DNA of 64,000 nt from Tuwongella immobilis (GTDB taxonomy: Bacteria; Planctomycetota; Planctomycetia; Gemmatales; Gemmataceae): contig NZ_LR593887.1 of assembly GCF_901538355.1 (NCBI RefSeq), positions 2,642,920 through 2,706,919 of the forward strand. The letters are read 5' to 3'. Each line of letters opens with the position of its first letter. The first letter of the stretch is position 1. Below are positions 18,201-27,300 of this stretch, piece after piece. Made by a program: the position numbers and the translations under genes. Below the pieces are notes generated by a model. It was given only the letters and a program-made list of their open reading frames with translations, did no database searches and was not told the origin of the DNA.

Positions 18201-18396
18201 GATTGATCAGATCCTGGGCGGATTGACTGCCGCCGCGATGGCACCCGAACAAGGCAAAGGTGACGGCATCGAAAATCGTCGATTTCCCGCTCCCGTTGTG
18301 GCCGGATAGCATCCACAAGGATGCGGTATTGAATTCGATTTCCTGAGATTCTTTGTAGCTCAAGAATCCTCGGAGCATGACGCGACGTGGAATCAT
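15262..18396 (-). CDS. sbcC: Exonuclease SbcCD, ATPase subunit (SbcC/Rad50-like)
   Basis: This 1044-residue SMC/Rad50-like ATPase has all expected parts. Walker A is SGHNGSGKST at 31-40. A very long coiled coil holds the zinc hook CRHC at about 498-501. The signature is FLSGSQRFRVAVSLALG, and Walker B is SVIIDEGFGCLD near the C-terminus. With SbcD it forms the nuclease that opens hairpins and trims DNA ends during repair. The start overlaps the end of sbcD by four bases, so the two are translationally coupled. The signature is slightly divergent (SGSQ rather than SGGE/Q), as is common in Rad50/SbcC. Confidence 0.95.
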   Translation of the reverse strand: MIPRRVMLRGFLSYKESQEIEFNTASLWMLSGHNGSGKSTIFDAVTFALFGCHRGGSQSAQDLINRESDRLEIEFDFLINDELYRINRTYRRTTKGGGQGTQQLYRQDPRTARFEPIADTDNRKGFDAWIAENLGMTYQSFTSSVLLLQGKAERLLDAAPKGRAEVLAEIVDLERYRKLFEVADGKRRELKQQLEGYRSRYADLPEVSDAQLAESQAAIDHADQVRKQTQERIESLRDQREQAIRWQEHSVRRNSLQTEWNHSQSLQKNADQIETNYRRLLELSSGIHHLDSIIMAKARVNSAELALKAAENARTTLMADQQRLTEAVQFATGNRDRLQSKLLKDQAKLAEIGVELRTLSATLETLRHVDDATSQKSAIANQIKHFPPDLEEQVRLTDSLVEERLSLGRVVPVLEAFERERSQLQAALRELKLTQAEADKIRASGEKLKAQHTAAKQKFETAQLQGKKLDADTTTARTLANEAYRALDEFSRLDGAKLCRHCGQPLTPHHFAEEKARREQQATQTEQTARRLELQQKAVNQEIQEAKESLDRLEPELQTLREQFRAKSQEATSLQRAIERHQEQCRNVVLSLPAAFQQKVGGEDIADWSLTKFPAPSELAGLRRDANDLENLRRRQQELAEKRRQLQLLRDRLGIVDENLKRLSVGLPKEDAATIRGRHAKLTADEQTLTAEIRGVQKEVTATQTELDQLGREMARLQQQLSENSQKASNETVARKLAFEQIERSRSALPAVWHGRVEKLGTGDLFDLKRELTALKEAKTEERNQELQQVRGRLDALKREIEELDGQLRGYPESVRVPPESFVKQIQEARAALTDQERIHQQAMQHRNKLDDLRRQRQQLVAQTADLERDYHRHESLAKLLGRDRLQRHLLRQAEQQIVDFANAMLDRLSGGQLFLQLNAGPEGHGADHALELEVVNRATGGRGINVTFLSGSQRFRVAVSLALGIGQYASKRHRPIESVIIDEGFGCLDRQGRQTMIQELQNLRGHLHCILLVSHQEEFAEAFPDGYSFQLQDGSTKVSRIQR

Positions 18397-19625
18397 GGCT
18401 GCACCTGGGCGATAAACGATTCGGCCAGCGCGAGAATCGCTTGCCGTTCGGTTTCATCGTGTTGGATCAATTCGCGGTCCAGATATTCTCGCACGGTTTG
18501 CCCGAAACTCATCACGGGTGTCGATTCGCGGACCAACGAGGCACCCACCGCGTTGGCTTCTTGCCATTCCCGGGCATACCAGCGGGGGAAGATCCGGTCC
18601 AAATCCGCGAGAATGCTTTCCAGCGAATCGGTGCCTGCGGTGTAAATCAAATGCAGATTCACCAGTGCGGTTGCGGCTTCCGGGTACAGTTTCTCCAGAA
18701 CTGGTAACTCCATCGCGGGGTTGCGAATCACGACATCATACATGGGGGTTGCCGGCAGCGGAATCACGCGCGGTTCACCGACGATGCCCGATGCGCCCAT
18801 CTCGAAAATCACCACCCCTTTGGCGTCATGCTGCTCGCCCAGATCCATCCGTTCAATGCTGCCGGAATAGCGGACCGTTTTTTTGCCGCCCAGATACTGC
18901 GCCTTGTGGATGTGGCCCAGCGCAACGTAAGCGAAATCATCGCCCAGATCGGCGGCTTCCAGCAGGACATCTTCCTGTTCGGTGAGTCGGAATAGTCCCT
19001 GTCCGACGGCCGCCCCGCGAATGTTGAGGTGGCCCATCAGGATCGACGGATTTCGTCGGTCGAAACTGGCATGTCGGCGAATATCGCGCAGCCAAGTGGT
19101 TGCCGCGGATTGCAGCAGCCGATTCTTTTCTTCGAGTGTGCCGAATCGACGTGGAGCATCCGGCCCAAGGTATTTGGTGGGCGTGGGATACGGCATCAGC
19201 ACCAGTTGAATGGCGTGCGATTCGCGCGGATCGCGTAGCCGCAGCAGACTCGGCTCGGTGGCCAAGTGCATCCGGCCCGGCGAGAGCATCGCGCCCAGTT
19301 CCAGCGGCACCGGAGCTGCCAATTGCATGGCATGTGTGAGCGTTCGGCAGAAGTTTTCGTTATCGTGATTTCCGGTGATGGCCACGATTGTGCCACCATG
19401 AGCGAGAAACCGACCGAATACTTCCTGCCAATGGTAGATCGTCTCGCGCAGGGCATCGGGGCGGGCCAACTCGCTGAACAAGTCGCCCGCAATCAGCAGC
19501 AAATCAATCGATTCCGAAGTGCAAAGTTCGCCAATGCGTTCGACGGCTTTGCGAAGATCGTCGGTTCGATCGATTCGGCCCAATCGGTCATTCAAATGCC
19601 AGTCGGCGGTATGGAGAATTCTCAT
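18393..19625 (-). CDS. sbcD: Exonuclease SbcCD, nuclease subunit (SbcD/Mre11-like)
   Basis: This 410-residue calcineurin-like metallophosphoesterase carries the phosphodiesterase motifs: ILHTADWHLNDRLG (Asp and His ligands), IAGDLFSE, ITGNHDNENF, MGHLN and YVALGHIHKAQ. These coordinate the two metal ions of the Mre11/SbcD nuclease. I take ATG 19625, giving MRILHTADWH; a GTG two codons upstream (19631) is also possible with GGTGG overlapping. It overlaps sbcC by four bases and lies 83 bases downstream of a membrane glycosyltransferase gene on the same strand, possibly in one transcript. Confidence 0.94.
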   Translation of the reverse strand: MRILHTADWHLNDRLGRIDRTDDLRKAVERIGELCTSESIDLLLIAGDLFSELARPDALRETIYHWQEVFGRFLAHGGTIVAITGNHDNENFCRTLTHAMQLAAPVPLELGAMLSPGRMHLATEPSLLRLRDPRESHAIQLVLMPYPTPTKYLGPDAPRRFGTLEEKNRLLQSAATTWLRDIRRHASFDRRNPSILMGHLNIRGAAVGQGLFRLTEQEDVLLEAADLGDDFAYVALGHIHKAQYLGGKKTVRYSGSIERMDLGEQHDAKGVVIFEMGASGIVGEPRVIPLPATPMYDVVIRNPAMELPVLEKLYPEAATALVNLHLIYTAGTDSLESILADLDRIFPRWYAREWQEANAVGASLVRESTPVMSFGQTVREYLDRELIQHDETERQAILALAESFIAQVQP

Positions 19626-19708
19626 ACCCACCAGTTTACCCGATCTGGTGGGAAAAAATGAACCTCGGTTGTGACGCCGCCAGTGTCGTTCGTGCGACGG
19701 GGCGAATG

Positions 19709-21412
19709 TTAGTCGCTCATCGGCGATTTGAGATCGACATCGCCCAGCGGATATTGGATTTCATGGACGACGTATCGACCCGATCGATAGCGAATCGGTT
19801 GATTCCACGGGAATTGATCGCATGCCGGCTTCGGGAACGATTTCGGCAAACTCCCACCGACTTCGCCGTTGGGCAGGGCTTCCACATCGACATCCGGGTA
19901 GGCATACCAATCGGTGACTACGAATTTGGGTCGAATCCGCAGCAATTCCTGATGGATCTGAGCACGTTTGTGCTTGAATCCGAGCGCAGTTCCAACGTGC
20001 ATAAACCGAAACGTGGGAACATGTTGCAGCCGCAAATACAGCGGATGCGTCCCTTCATTCCAACAGAGCAAGTCACCCGGTTGCAGCGATTGCTTCTCCA
20101 GATAGTTCGCCACACGTTCGAGCAGGAATGGTTCGGAACTCGGATAAATTCCATACAGGTGCGAAAGCTGAATCTTTCGGTATGGATCGGTTTCAAAGGT
20201 CCAACATTCCGGCCAGAAGCGAATCCGATTACGAACCGAATACCCTGGCTCGGCAATCGTCGCTTCATACGTGCGGGGAAAATGATGCGAATACGCTTCC
20301 ATGGCCGATTGAACGCACGAGTAGTGCGGACGAATCAGGCACAGCCCAGCTGTCAGTCCGCACCAGCCCAGGAGGATTCCGCCTGCAGGAATGGCACGGC
20401 TCGCCAACACGGCGATGCCCAGCAGCACTCCCGGGACATGAACATATTGCAAACTGCGTTGGAAGATCAGCGATTGAAACAGCCAGCCGAGGTAGAGTCC
20501 GGCGAGCATGCGCACGGCGAGCATTTCCGGCGTCGTTCGTCGAGCGGCCAGTGAAATGACCGCAACCGGGATGGCCAGCCCATGCACCAGACTCCAGACC
20601 GGGAAGTTCATCCAAAAGCTGCAATAGCGATGAAGCATCTCCAGCCACGTCCACTCGAGATACCCCGGATTCCATTCCAGAAACACTTCGCGCATCGGTT
20701 CGAGCGTGCCGGTCATGACAATCCAGATCATGCCCAAGATGCCCATGCACAGTCCGCCGAGAATGAGTCCCAGGAAATCCCGAATAATCGCACCGGAGCC
20801 GAATTGTCGAATCTGCGGAATCGAGGCCAGCCAAACGCCGATCACGGGGAAGGCGATATGCGGCTTGACCCAGAACGCCACCGCCCAGATTGCCCCTTCC
20901 AGGACGGTCAGTCGGAAGATCCAATCTCGCGGTGGATCGTCGGACGCGCTGACCAACCGATCGAATCGGCGACGAACGGCGAGTAAAGCAGGCAGAATCA
21001 TCCAGGTATCGCGCTGAGTCTGGCAAAACTCGCTAAGATAGACATAGAAGCCGATCCAGCCGACCGCCGCCCAGACTTGGCCCGACCGGGAAATCTGACA
21101 ACGACGCAGCAAATCGACCATCACCAGTGTCGATCCGGCGAAGACGGCGAGATCCACCGCACGGAGGCTCATGCTGGACCAACCCAGGACGACACGAACG
21201 GCCAGATGTGCCCAGGGCATGCCCGGCAGATTGGTATCAAACACATCGCGATAATGCACACCGCCCAGCCACATATTCCAGGCGGCAGTGTCGTACAAGG
21301 TGGCATCAACCCAAATGGGCATGTGCAGAAAGGGGGGAACCCCCAGCAGCAACAGCCCGAACAACAGCAACCATCCCAGCCACTCCACGAGTCGGGGCAA
21401 AATCGAGTGCAT
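19709..21412 (-). CDS. Polytopic membrane protein, GT39/ArnT-like glycosyltransferase candidate
   Basis: This 567-residue protein has about ten hydrophobic segments in the first two thirds (for example LGWLLLFGLLLLGVPPFL, then AVFAGSTLVMVDLL and ILGMIWIVM) and a soluble C-terminal third. After the first helix comes WVDATLYDTAAWNMWLGGV with YRDVFDTNLPGMPW, the pattern of an acidic loop plus NxPG often seen in GT39/GT83-type lipid-linked sugar transferases. Donor and acceptor are unknown. It is 12 bases downstream of the DUF1559-like gene and upstream of sbcD. The name is based on topology and that loop only. Confidence 0.65.
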   Translation of the reverse strand: MHSILPRLVEWLGWLLLFGLLLLGVPPFLHMPIWVDATLYDTAAWNMWLGGVHYRDVFDTNLPGMPWAHLAVRVVLGWSSMSLRAVDLAVFAGSTLVMVDLLRRCQISRSGQVWAAVGWIGFYVYLSEFCQTQRDTWMILPALLAVRRRFDRLVSASDDPPRDWIFRLTVLEGAIWAVAFWVKPHIAFPVIGVWLASIPQIRQFGSGAIIRDFLGLILGGLCMGILGMIWIVMTGTLEPMREVFLEWNPGYLEWTWLEMLHRYCSFWMNFPVWSLVHGLAIPVAVISLAARRTTPEMLAVRMLAGLYLGWLFQSLIFQRSLQYVHVPGVLLGIAVLASRAIPAGGILLGWCGLTAGLCLIRPHYSCVQSAMEAYSHHFPRTYEATIAEPGYSVRNRIRFWPECWTFETDPYRKIQLSHLYGIYPSSEPFLLERVANYLEKQSLQPGDLLCWNEGTHPLYLRLQHVPTFRFMHVGTALGFKHKRAQIHQELLRIRPKFVVTDWYAYPDVDVEALPNGEVGGSLPKSFPKPACDQFPWNQPIRYRSGRYVVHEIQYPLGDVDLKSPMSD

Positions 21413-21424
21413 CGCAGTTGATTC

Positions 21425-22261
21425 TCAGGGACGTTCGAGATCGAAATCTTCCTGGCCTGCGATGGTCAGCATCGCGCGGAGGATCGACGGAGTGATGGCC
21501 TGGGAGAGGAAGCGGACCGAGCCATCGACGAATGCAAAATTACCACCCCCAAGATGACTTCCCGCATAGGGGCGATTCAAGCCCAAGTAGGGAATTTCTT
21601 CGGGATTCAGCCCCCGGAGGGTACTGATTCCTCCTTGAATCCAGGGGCCGCGCTCACGAGTCGTCTCCGCAAGCAGAATGGTTGCGCTAGTGCCGTCCAA
21701 AATGGCATCAATGGGCGTGGGCTGATTGGCCCGCATGGGACCAAACTCCGGGGGAATTTTCCCCGTCGCGGGAAGATCCGCCGAGCCAATCTCCACACCA
21801 ATCCCGGCATTGGCGATGTAACTCGACAATGCGGGAGTCTCCTTGGGCATGTCCGGAACCGCGCCAGGACACAATGCGACGCTCAGTCGGGTGTGTGACC
21901 ACTTGCGGTTAGCCGGGGCATCCCACGCGACCGAGGCATCGGGCACATTCCCCAGTTGTTTAGAAACCAATCGGTTCCCTTCCAATGCGGGCAGTAACAG
22001 CACATACCAACTGAGCCGCTCCGCAATCGGTAAGTTCGGATTGGGTACGGTTCCCGGCGGGAGTTCGCGTTTGGGTTGTGGGGTGAGCGGCTGTCCGGGC
22101 AGTGTCGCGTGCCACATGCCGAAGCTGGCCAGATCGCGGAGATGGTCTTGGCAGCGCACGCGGTCACTGGTCAGGCGCATCTGCACCACGGCCGGGAGCA
22201 GGATTCCCACTGCCAGAAGTGACAGGCCACCAACCACGACTACCGCCACCCAGCGATTCAT
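21425..22261 (-). CDS. Divergent DUF1559 protein without a canonical prepilin site
   Basis: This 278-residue protein has the DUF1559 end motifs: DGTSATILLAE in the middle and HLGGGNFAFVDGSVRFL at the end. A DUF1559-like start RVRCQDHLRDLASFGMWH follows a single hydrophobic helix (VAVVVVGGLSLLAVGILLPAVVQ). The usual GFTLIELLV leader is missing: no Gly/Ala-Phe-Thr-Leu and no Glu at position 5. It may be membrane-anchored without processing, or non-functional as a pilin. It is the first gene of a likely DUF1559 - glycosyltransferase - sbcD - sbcC run, and diverges from the M28 peptidase gene. Confidence 0.8.
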   Translation of the reverse strand: MNRWVAVVVVGGLSLLAVGILLPAVVQMRLTSDRVRCQDHLRDLASFGMWHATLPGQPLTPQPKRELPPGTVPNPNLPIAERLSWYVLLLPALEGNRLVSKQLGNVPDASVAWDAPANRKWSHTRLSVALCPGAVPDMPKETPALSSYIANAGIGVEIGSADLPATGKIPPEFGPMRANQPTPIDAILDGTSATILLAETTRERGPWIQGGISTLRGLNPEEIPYLGLNRPYAGSHLGGGNFAFVDGSVRFLSQAITPSILRAMLTIAGQEDFDLERP

Positions 22262-22390
22262 AATCGTTCTTGTCGCCTTGCGAACAAGCCAGTTCCACGA
22301 TACTCAGAATACCGATAGAAGAATGATAGAACTCCGTCGCGTTCCGACAAGTCGAATTGAAACGCACTCGCGGCGCCGTCTGGCAATTCG

Positions 22391-22396
22391 TATAAT
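22391..22396 (+). promoter_or_regulatory. Candidate -10 element for the M28 peptidase gene
   Basis: A perfect TATAAT lies 46 bases before the ATG at 22443. No acceptable -35 is present at 16-18 bases upstream, so the promoter may depend on an activator or be a chance match. Confidence 0.35.
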
Positions 22397-22442
22397 TCGC
22401 GGATACGGACCGCTCCGGGACTCATGTCGAAGGTGCCCCCGC

Positions 22443-23453
22443 ATGAAGCGTGCAATGGTGGTCGTGCTGGTCGCTGGCCTGCTCGTGACATTAGGATGGA
22501 TGATCATGCCGTTTCCCTGGGGACATTCCGCAGAGCCGCCGCCGCCCGGGAATGGGTCAGGCAATGGCGATGCGTTCGGTGCCGATCGTGAAGCGCCCGC
22601 ATTCAAAGCAATTGCGTTTGATGACGCCCGGGCGATGAAATATCTGCAGGAACTTTGCGAATTCGGTCCGCGATTGAGCGGATCGGCAACGATGAAAAAG
22701 CAGCAAAAACGGCTGCAAGAACACTTCGAAAAGCACGGCGCCAAAGTGCGATTGCAAACCTTCGATGGCAAGCAGCCCTCGCAACGCGATGCCGTGTCCA
22801 TGGCCAATCTGATCGCCAGTTGGCACCCGGATCGCAAGTCGCGGGTCATCTTCTGCGGGCACTACGATACCCGGCCATATGCTGATCAGGAACCCGATCG
22901 CCGCAATTGGAATAAGCCGTTTCTTTCTGCCAATGATGGAACATCGACCACGGCGTTTCTGATGGAATTCGCCCATCATGTGGGGCAGATTCCGATGAAT
23001 GTCGGGATCGATTTCGTGATTTTTGACGGCGAAGAGTATATTTTCGACACCACACGCGATCGCTATTTTTTGGGATCGGAGCATTTTGCGGCCGAGTATC
23101 GAAAAAGTCGGGATGGAACGCAGTATCGCGCCGCCATTCTGCTGGATCTGTTTGCGGGAAAGAATGCCAAGCTGAAGGTCGAACCGGGGTCGAGTTTCTG
23201 GGCCGGTGGACTGGTGCAACAAGTTTGGGATATTGCCGCCGATCAGAAATGCGATGCGTTTGTCTGGCAGATGGGGCGCGAGGTGCTGGATGACCATTTG
23301 GCGCTGAATCGGGTTGGCATTCCGGCCATCGACATCATCGATTTTGACTATCCGCATTGGCATAAGCTCACGGATGTGCCCGCGAATTGTTCGGGTGCGA
23401 TCATGAAGCAGGTTGGAACGGTCCTGAATATCTGGCTGCAGATTCAACCCTGA
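22443..23453 (+). CDS. M28-family metallopeptidase / glutaminyl cyclase-like exported protein
   Basis: This 336-residue protein has an N-terminal signal or anchor (MVVVLVAGLLVTLGWMIM) and a short Pro/Gly linker. A zinc-peptidase domain follows. Metal ligands fit the M28 order: His140 (CGHYDTRPY), Asp165 (SANDGTS), Glu197/Glu198 (DGEE), Asp235 (ILLDLF) and His307 (PHWHKLTD). The FDGEEY and YFLGSEHFA pieces and the PHWHKLTD end resemble glutaminyl-peptide cyclotransferases as much as aminopeptidases, so either activity is possible. I chose ATG 22443; the frame is open far upstream but lacks a signal peptide there. A small membrane-protein gene follows 13 bases later. Confidence 0.85.
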   Translation: MKRAMVVVLVAGLLVTLGWMIMPFPWGHSAEPPPPGNGSGNGDAFGADREAPAFKAIAFDDARAMKYLQELCEFGPRLSGSATMKKQQKRLQEHFEKHGAKVRLQTFDGKQPSQRDAVSMANLIASWHPDRKSRVIFCGHYDTRPYADQEPDRRNWNKPFLSANDGTSTTAFLMEFAHHVGQIPMNVGIDFVIFDGEEYIFDTTRDRYFLGSEHFAAEYRKSRDGTQYRAAILLDLFAGKNAKLKVEPGSSFWAGGLVQQVWDIAADQKCDAFVWQMGREVLDDHLALNRVGIPAIDIIDFDYPHWHKLTDVPANCSGAIMKQVGTVLNIWLQIQP

Positions 23454-23466
23454 TCGAGGATGGCCC

Positions 23467-24138
23467 GTGAATGCGCCGATGAGTGTGGCGTTAATTCTGG
23501 TTGGAGTGTTGGTGCCGTTGGGCATTGGCACGCTGGTGATGCAGATTCGCGGATTTCGCCGATTGAAATCGGGGCCGATGATGCCCGAGGATGATCGGCG
23601 CTATTTCCGGGCTCGTCATCGGCGTCGCATGCTCATGAGTGCGAATCTGCTGGCAATTGCGGGAATGCTTGGCTGGACGTATCTGTCGGGAATGGAAGCG
23701 CAAGCCGATGCGTTGACCAAACCCGTAGCGGGGAATCCCCCCCAAAATCCCGAGGGAAATCCGCCTGCGGAGAATCTCCCGCCCGTGGGCGAAGCGGCCG
23801 AACCGGCGGCGAATCCTCCGGAGGCGGGGGCGGCAGCGAATCCGGTTGTCCCTCGCAAACTCACGCCGGAACAGCGGGAATTCGTCCGGTTTTATTCCTT
23901 GTATTGGATTTTGACGCTGGTGCTGCTGTTTCTGCTTGTCTCGTTCGCGTTGTTCGATTTACTCGCAACACGAACCTACGCCATGCGACAATTGCGGCAG
24001 ATGCGCGAGGATCATCGCGTGATTCTGGAGCGTGATTTGGCCGTGTATCGCCAGCAACGCAGCGATCGGCGACGATTCCAAATGCCGGAATCGCCCGATG
24101 GACCGCCAAACGGACCATCCATGCCACCGAGCAACTGA
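23467..24138 (+). CDS. Hypothetical membrane protein with two helices and a Pro/Ala-rich loop
   Basis: This 223-residue protein is not recognised. It starts with GTG at 23467 (GAGG seven bases upstream) and has a first helix (VALILVGVLVPLGIGTLVM), a short basic stretch, a second hydrophobic segment (LMSANLLAIAGMLGWTYL), a Pro/Asn/Ala/Glu-rich loop of about 60 residues, a third helix (YWILTLVLLFLLVSFALFDLL) and a charged tail with Arg-rich segments. The layout suggests a scaffold or regulatory membrane protein. It follows the M28 peptidase gene closely and precedes the TPR gene, from which it is separated by a candidate promoter. Confidence 0.6.
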   Translation: MNAPMSVALILVGVLVPLGIGTLVMQIRGFRRLKSGPMMPEDDRRYFRARHRRRMLMSANLLAIAGMLGWTYLSGMEAQADALTKPVAGNPPQNPEGNPPAENLPPVGEAAEPAANPPEAGAAANPVVPRKLTPEQREFVRFYSLYWILTLVLLFLLVSFALFDLLATRTYAMRQLRQMREDHRVILERDLAVYRQQRSDRRRFQMPESPDGPPNGPSMPPSN

Positions 24139-24162
24139 CTTCAAAAATTCTTCATTCGATAA

Positions 24163-24191
24163 TTGACGGACGCCGCAACTCCGTCCACAAT
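24163..24191 (+). promoter_or_regulatory. Candidate promoter of the TPR-VCBS-PQQ-YdjY-lipoprotein cluster
   Basis: TTGACG (24163-24168), a 17-base spacer and CACAAT (24186-24191). A start near 24198 gives a leader of about 160 bases before the ATG at 24358. Confidence 0.5.
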
Positions 24192-24357
24192 GCAACTCTG
24201 AACTAGGACGCCCGGGATATCCTCGCTGCCATTCTGGAATCCCGCGTCCGCTTGCCGATTGTCAATCACCCTCGGGTTGTCGAACGATCGGTTTCCATTC
24301 CCATTTGCCCGCACTGCCAGCGGCCAAAACCGTGTCCCGCGTTTCCGGAGAGATCGC

Positions 24358-27300
24358 ATGAGGATCTGGTCGTTGCGCATTCGCGGATTACTCGGATTGC
24401 TACTGTTCGTCGCGGGGCCAGTCATTCCCGTGACCGCACAGTCGGCCAATTCCGAGGCCGAGCAGATGCTCGATGCCGCCCGACGAGCGGCGAATGAACA
24501 AAATTATCCCTTCGCGGCCACGAAGTTTCGGGAATATCTTCAAAAATTCGGCAATACGCCCCAAGCGCCGTTGGCCCGCTACGGCATGGTGCAGGCGATG
24601 CTCGAATCGCCGACCCGCGATTGGAATCAATTCCTGCAAGAATTGCAGCCGTTGCTGAATCATGCGGATTTTGTCCATCGTGCGGAAGTGCTGTATCTAG
24701 CAGGAGTTGCGCATCGCGGGCTGGCACTGCAGGAACTTGCGCCGGGATTGACCAATCTCGGGGAGTTACCCCAGCGACGCGCCAATGCCCAATCGCGATT
24801 TCAGGAAGCGCAGAAGCAATTTGCGGCAGCCACAGCGAAATTCACCGAACAACTCCCCGCCGAAGTTGCCGCGAATGCCCCAGTGCCGCGAATGGTCGAA
24901 TGGGCCGCGCGATCCCGTTGCGATCAGGCGGAGATGGAACTGCGACTGAATCAACCCAAACAAGCTCGCGCAACCCTGGAACCGTTTCAGACCGATGGCC
25001 GATTTCGCGAATCGTCGATCCGCACCGAAGGGCTGTATCTGTTGGGAGTTGCGTGCTATCAGCTTCAAGATTGGGCCAGTGCGGGGAAAGCCCTCGCATC
25101 GCTGGCACCATTCCCGGATGCGGCCACCGCGTTGCACACACGGTATCTGTTGGGCAAAATCCACCGGATTGCCGGCGAAAATGCCGAAGCCACTGCCCAT
25201 CTGGAGGCCGTGGTTTCGGGATATGCGACCCAGAAAAAAGAGGCCGCCGATGCCTTGCAACAACCGGATCGCTTCAAAAATAATCCGTATGAACTCGCTC
25301 GCCTGCAAGCGTTATCTCAAGGCATCGCACCGGATTACGTCGCCGGAGCCTTGTTGGAATTGGGTGTGTTGCAATATGAAGGCGGACGATTCGCCGAGGC
25401 ACAATCTCGATTCGCCGACTTCGTGAAGCAGTTCCCCAACGCACCGGAAGCAGACGAAGCGAAACTCCGCCTCGGATTCTGTCTCACGCAATTGCAATCG
25501 TACCCCGAGGCAATCAATACGCTCAGCCCATTGAGTGGACACGCCAAACTCGGCGATCAGGCCAGTTTCTGGCTCGCCAAAGCGCAGTTCGGACAGGCCC
25601 AGCAGTTGGAACGCGAGAAAATCGCCGAGCGCGAACAGGGGTTCCGAACCGCGTTGGGCACATTCCGAGCTGCCGCTGACAAAGCGGGGCAAATCGGCGG
25701 TCAAGCCCCCGAATCACGTCGTCGGCGGGGCGAAATTCTCTTGGCCTTGGCCGATGCAACCCAACTCGCCGGGTTGAATCGGGACGCAATTCCGATTTAC
25801 GAACAAATCCTGAACGAAAAACTGCTCCCCGAACGACAAGAAGAGTGCGTCCAACGCTACGCGGTGGGATTGCATTTGGCCGGCGAATTTGCCCGCAGCG
25901 ATCAGGTTTGCGAGAAATTCCTGCAAGATTTCCCGGAATCGACCCTGCGTGAATCGATCGCATTCCGACAGGCAGAAAATGCCTACTTCCAAGCCTTGTC
26001 TGCCAAACAGAAGCCGGATCTCCCCAATCGAGATGTCGAACTGCCAAAGTTGTTTCAATTGGCGGCGACGCGATATGCATCGGTTGCGGAGCGATTTCCG
26101 GATTCGACGCAGTTGGGATTGGTGCGCTACGGTCAGGCGATGGTGGCATTGCAGTTGGGGCAATTCGAAACGGCAGCAGGGTTTTTGGAGCAGATTCCTG
26201 GGCCGGATCGAATCGGGGAATTGGGACGAACTCCATATTTACTGGCCGAATGCCTGATCCGACAAACGCCGGTTCAAGCGGGCGAAGATGCCTTGGCCGA
26301 TAATATGATCGCCGAGAAATTGACTGCTGCGCGGACGCTGCTGGAGGGATTCATCGCGGCGAATCCCAAGTCGAAAGAAACCCCCGATGCACTCATCAAA
26401 TTGGGCTACTGCATGCGTCGGTTGGCCCTGCGGGAGCAACCCCCGGAGCGGACCAACGGGTTGAGTCTCACGCGCGGGGTGTATGAAAAGTTGATGCAGG
26501 AATTCCCGAATGATCCACTCGTAGGATTGGCACAACTCGAACGTGCGAAGACACTTGCGATGCAGGGCGATCGAGGCGGAGCCATCAACGAGTTGCGGAA
26601 ATTCACCGTCGAACCTGCGGTTAACCACGCGGTTGCGCCGCTGGCGGTGGTGCAGTTGGCCACGTATCTGCGTGAGCAAAATCAGTCTGCCGAGGCGGTC
26701 ACGATCTGGAGCCAAAATCGTCCCCGACTGGAACAGTTGTGCCAGCAATCGCAACCGGCTCGCCCGTTGGATATTGGGCTGATTCGGTATCACCATGGCG
26801 TCGCGCTGCAAGAAGTGGGGCAATTCGCCGAAGCGCGAACCGTGTTGGATTCGGTGCCACAAGCGGTCGGGAATTCGGCGTTGGGGTTGGAAGCATTGCT
26901 GCGATCTGGCCAATGTCGATTCATGGAGGGACGCAAAAGTATCGATCAGCTGCGATCCGAATTGGCGAAACCGGGCCAATCGCCGGCACAAATCGAGGGA
27001 ATTCGTCGCAATATGGGCGAAGGTTGGAACGCAATCCGCGACGCTGCCCAGACACTCGAACGCCGTGCCGAGGAATTCAAAGCCGCATTCGGGACGCATC
27101 CGGTCCGGGCACGCATGCTGTATGAATCGGCGTGGGCGTATCGGTTGCTTGCCGAAGATGAAGTCCGCACGACTCGCGAGCGGATGCAACTCGACGAACA
27201 CGCCAAACGGTTGGAACAAGCGAAGGCGAAGACTCCACCGGGAGCCAATCCGCCGATTGTGCCGATGCCAGAAATCGCGCGGGCAGCCATTGCGATGCAG

